DNA of 8,463 bases from BRH-c32 sp041674625. Lineage in GTDB: Bacteria; Bacteroidota; Ignavibacteria; Ignavibacteriales; Melioribacteraceae. The stretch spans positions 1-8,463 of the forward strand of contig JBAYVI010000135.1 in the NCBI GenBank assembly GCA_041674625.1, read 5' to 3'. The notes below the pieces were generated by a model. The model was not told the origin of the DNA. It saw nothing but the letters and a program-made list of their open reading frames with translations, and searched no databases. Numbering within the stretch: position 1 is the first letter of the stretch; each line of letters begins with the position of its first letter. A program made the position numbers and the translations under genes. This document shows, piece by piece, positions 6,193 through 8,463 of this stretch.

Positions 6193-6870
6193 ATGAATCC
6201 AAAACAATATGAAGAATTAGTTTGCGAATACTTTCGTAACAAGGGTTATGATGTAGAAGCCACTCCATATAGTAATGATTATGGTGTTGATCTATTTGCA
6301 ACTAAAGACAATGAAAAAATTGCTGTTCAAGCAAAAATGTATGGCAGTGGTACAAGGAAAATTAATCGTCAAATGATTATGGAACTCCATGGAGCAAAGG
6401 ACTATTTTGACTGCACAAAAGCTGTTATTGTGACAGATGGAATATTACTTTCTGATGCAATTGAAGTAGCCGACAAATTGAAAATTGATATTCTGAAAAT
6501 TGACAGTTCAGTTTCGTTGACGGAAGAAGAATCAACAGCAAATGAGGAATCATTTGAAAGCATTTGGGAGAAGTATATTATTCCATTGGAAGGCAAAAAG
6601 TTAACAAGAGCCGGAGGGGAAACAAATGAAATCCTCAATGTGGATTGGTGTGAAGTGGAACGAGTTACATCAAAAGGGAATAGAGGGAAAATTAAAATCG
6701 AAATATTTAAACAAGCCATCAACAAACTTTTGGCAGAGGGTTCTATCACTCGTGACTACATCAATCAAAATTATATTGGAAGAGCATCGTCTGGTGTAAT
6801 CTTAATTTTATCTCAAGTCCCATTTTTCGAACTTACGGACAAACCAATGGGATTAAAATATATTAAATAA
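6193..6870 (+). CDS. Mrr-like restriction endonuclease (PD-(D/E)XK) with an unassigned C-terminal domain
   Basis: From the ATG at 6193 this encodes 225 residues. Residues 3-100 are an Mrr_cat-type nuclease: YEELVCEYFRNKGYDVE (6-22) is the opening helix and strand, GVDLFA with Asp33 follows, then AVQAKMY with Gln46 and Lys48. These form the GxD...QxK active-site variant found in Mrr and related type IV enzymes, which cut modified DNA. The strand AVIVTDG and the following helix complete the fold. After an acidic linker (about 105-118), residues 120-225 form a second domain: W125 and YIIPLEGK, then TNEILNV, RVTSKGNRG, and a helix pair ending in SSGVILILSQVPFFEL. I do not recognise this domain with confidence; its helix-turn-helix-like part (LLAEGSITRDYIN) could recognise DNA. 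The DUF262 gene follows 122 bases downstream on the same strand, suggesting a joint restriction module. Confidence 0.87.
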   Translation: MNPKQYEELVCEYFRNKGYDVEATPYSNDYGVDLFATKDNEKIAVQAKMYGSGTRKINRQMIMELHGAKDYFDCTKAVIVTDGILLSDAIEVADKLKIDILKIDSSVSLTEEESTANEESFESIWEKYIIPLEGKKLTRAGGETNEILNVDWCEVERVTSKGNRGKIKIEIFKQAINKLLAEGSITRDYINQNYIGRASSGVILILSQVPFFELTDKPMGLKYIK

Positions 6871-6992
6871 CAAACAATCAAGAGTTTGCATTTAAATTGT
6901 ATTATGTAGAATATTGTATAAAGAGTTTTATTTGTGTTCGCCGTAAGTAGACAGATTAAGAAACTAATAGAGCGACTAATAAAGAGAACTAA

Positions 6993-8463
6993 ATGCAAAA
7001 ATATTCAGTAAACCAACACTTAATTGAGACCATTTTAGCTTGGGTAAATTCAGGTGAAATTGCAATTCCGGAAATTCAAAGACCTTTTGTTTGGGACAGT
7101 TCAAAAGTCCGTGATTTAATGGACAGTTTGTATCAGGGTTATCCAATTGGTTATATAATTGCTTGGAGAAATCCTAACGTAAGACTAAAGGATGGGAGTT
7201 TAAGCGAAGGGAAAAAAGTTCTAATTGATGGACAACAACGAATAACTGCTTTGACGGCAGCTGTGATTGGGCAATATGTTATAAATAAAACTTATCAGCG
7301 TGTTAAAATTAAAATTTCCTTCAACCCCATTGACGAGAGATTTGAAGTTCAAAACCCTGCAATTCAAAAAGATAAAACCTGGTTACACGATATTTCAGAA
7401 GTTATTAATGGCAGTGTATTAAAAATTGTGCGAGAATATTTAAAGCTCAACCAAGGCGCTGATGAGGAGCATATTGAAAAGACAATAACAAAGCTAATTA
7501 ATATCCCCAAAAAGCAAATTGGACTTATCGAACTCTCACCAGATCTTGATATCGAAACTGTCACTGAAATATTTATACGTATCAATTCCAAAGGTGTTGT
7601 TTTAAGTCAGGCTGACTTCGCAATGAGTAAAATTGCTGCCGACACAGAAAATGGTGGAAATGATTTGAGAAAGGCAATTGACTATTTTTGCCATTTAGCA
7701 ATTGCTCCTGAATTTTATAAGCACATTGTTGACAACGACAAAGAGTTTGCAAAAACGGAATATTTTCAAAAAATGAATTGGCTCAAAACTGAGAATGAAG
7801 ATCTTTTTGATCCTGATTACAATGATTTAATTCGTGTTGCTTTTACTTCTCAATTTAACAGGGGAAGACTCTCTGACCTGGTTAGTTTACTTTCAGGAAG
7901 GAATTTTGAAACAAGGACTTATGAATCTGAAATATCACAACAATCATTTAAAACACTTAAAAAAGGTGTATTAAATTTTATAAATGAAACTAACTTTAAG
8001 CGTTTTTTAATGATTATAAAGTCAGCCGGATTCATATCACCCGGACTTATTCGTTCTCAAAATGCAGTAAATTTCGCATATATAGTTTACCTTAAATTAA
8101 AAGACTTTGGGATTAGTTCTGTATTAATTGAAAGCTTTGTTAAACGTTGGTTTGTTTATTCTGTTTTGACAGGTAGATATTCAGGTTCGCCAGAAAGTTT
8201 GTTTGATTTCGACATTAAGCAAATCTCTCAAAAACCATTTGAAGAATACTTGAAAGAAAAGGAAGATGGAGAACTATCAGATGCCTTTTGGAATGCTTCA
8301 TTACCACAAAGTTTGGATACTTCGGTTGGAAGTAGTCCCTACTTCCATGTTTTTCTTGCTGCTCAGGTCAAAGCCAATGATAGAGGATTTTTATCAAAAG
8401 ATGTTTTGGTTAGCGATTTAATTTCACTTCGTGGAGATATTCACCATTTATTTCCAAAGGACT
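6993..8463 (+). CDS. DUF262/GmrSD-type type IV restriction protein, 3' end outside window
   Basis: The ATG at 6993 opens a frame that runs uninterrupted to the window edge (490 residues plus one base). The N-terminal DUF262 (GmrS-like) domain shows IPEIQRPFVWD (25-35), the helix RDLMDSLYQGYPIG (40-53) and the ParB/sulfiredoxin-like IDGQQRITAL (78-87). IFIRINSKGVVLSQADF follows at about 190-206. In GmrS-type proteins DGQQR is the nucleotide-binding and hydrolysis motif. The visible end GDIHHLFPKD (481-490) is the start of the HNH-type nuclease motif of the GmrD (DUF1524-like) part, so both halves lie in one polypeptide, as in many GmrSD fusions. The family typically runs to about 560-650 residues, so roughly 100 are missing here. 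GmrSD enzymes cut glucosylated hydroxymethylcytosine DNA of phages; the target of this member is unknown. The reading frame looks intact within the window. Confidence 0.93.
   Translation, partial: MQKYSVNQHLIETILAWVNSGEIAIPEIQRPFVWDSSKVRDLMDSLYQGYPIGYIIAWRNPNVRLKDGSLSEGKKVLIDGQQRITALTAAVIGQYVINKTYQRVKIKISFNPIDERFEVQNPAIQKDKTWLHDISEVINGSVLKIVREYLKLNQGADEEHIEKTITKLINIPKKQIGLIELSPDLDIETVTEIFIRINSKGVVLSQADFAMSKIAADTENGGNDLRKAIDYFCHLAIAPEFYKHIVDNDKEFAKTEYFQKMNWLKTENEDLFDPDYNDLIRVAFTSQFNRGRLSDLVSLLSGRNFETRTYESEISQQSFKTLKKGVLNFINETNFKRFLMIIKSAGFISPGLIRSQNAVNFAYIVYLKLKDFGISSVLIESFVKRWFVYSVLTGRYSGSPESLFDFDIKQISQKPFEEYLKEKEDGELSDAFWNASLPQSLDTSVGSSPYFHVFLAAQVKANDRGFLSKDVLVSDLISLRGDIHHLFPKD

Noticed and set aside
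6402..6749. Minus-strand open frame of 115 codons inside the Mrr-like gene
   Set aside because: It is a shadow of a well-supported coding frame and has no recognisable motif.
7364..7591. Minus-strand open frame of 75 codons inside the DUF262 gene
   Set aside because: It lies wholly inside the conserved DUF262 coding frame and has no family pattern.

Overview
The window is AT-rich DNA from a member of the Bacteroidota or a close relative (for example Ignavibacteriota). This rests on secreted proteins whose signal peptides end in 'FAQ', A-rich leaders with weak ribosome binding sites, a class A beta-lactamase of the Bacteroidota-associated A2 (PER/VEB/CfxA-like) type, and an ORF6N-type remnant. 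Every gene I can support lies on the plus strand. The phylum call is an inference; no rRNA or tRNA gene is present.

Layout. 1-594 is the C-terminal end of a calcineurin-like metallophosphoesterase, followed by a long hairpin (634-687). 799-1632 is a CPBP (CAAX-type) intramembrane protease. 1722-2064 is a broken gene: a signal peptide joined out of frame to the C-terminal part of a TraB/GumN-like protein. 2164-5333 holds four closely spaced genes (gaps of 36, 20 and 27 bases) that look like one transcription unit. They encode a secreted helical protein built from two copies of a His-containing domain, a class A beta-lactamase with unusual active-site residues, an ArsM-type arsenite S-adenosylmethionine methyltransferase with Cys-rich ends, and a small HELGH membrane metalloprotease.

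5334-6192 has no intact gene. It contains at least two decayed fragments: the C-terminal end of a RibD_C (dihydrofolate reductase-like) protein (5717-5914) and a piece of an ORF6N domain (6059-6175). The rest of it I cannot assign.

6193-8463 is a defence-type module: an Mrr-like PD-(D/E)XK restriction endonuclease with an unassigned C-terminal domain, then a DUF262/GmrSD-type protein cut by the window edge inside its HNH motif. Both families belong to modification-dependent (type IV) restriction. The mix of intact accessory genes, deletion scars and phage-related remnants suggests a high-turnover genomic island. I saw no transposase, integrase or CRISPR array.

How the genes may work together. 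The beta-lactamase and the secreted helical protein would act in the periplasm, ArsM in the cytoplasm, and the small protease in the inner membrane. Together they could form a stress or toxicant-resistance operon, but only the spacing supports this. The strongest candidates for something undescribed are the duplicated His-domain protein in that operon and the Mrr-like/GmrSD pair with its unassigned domain.
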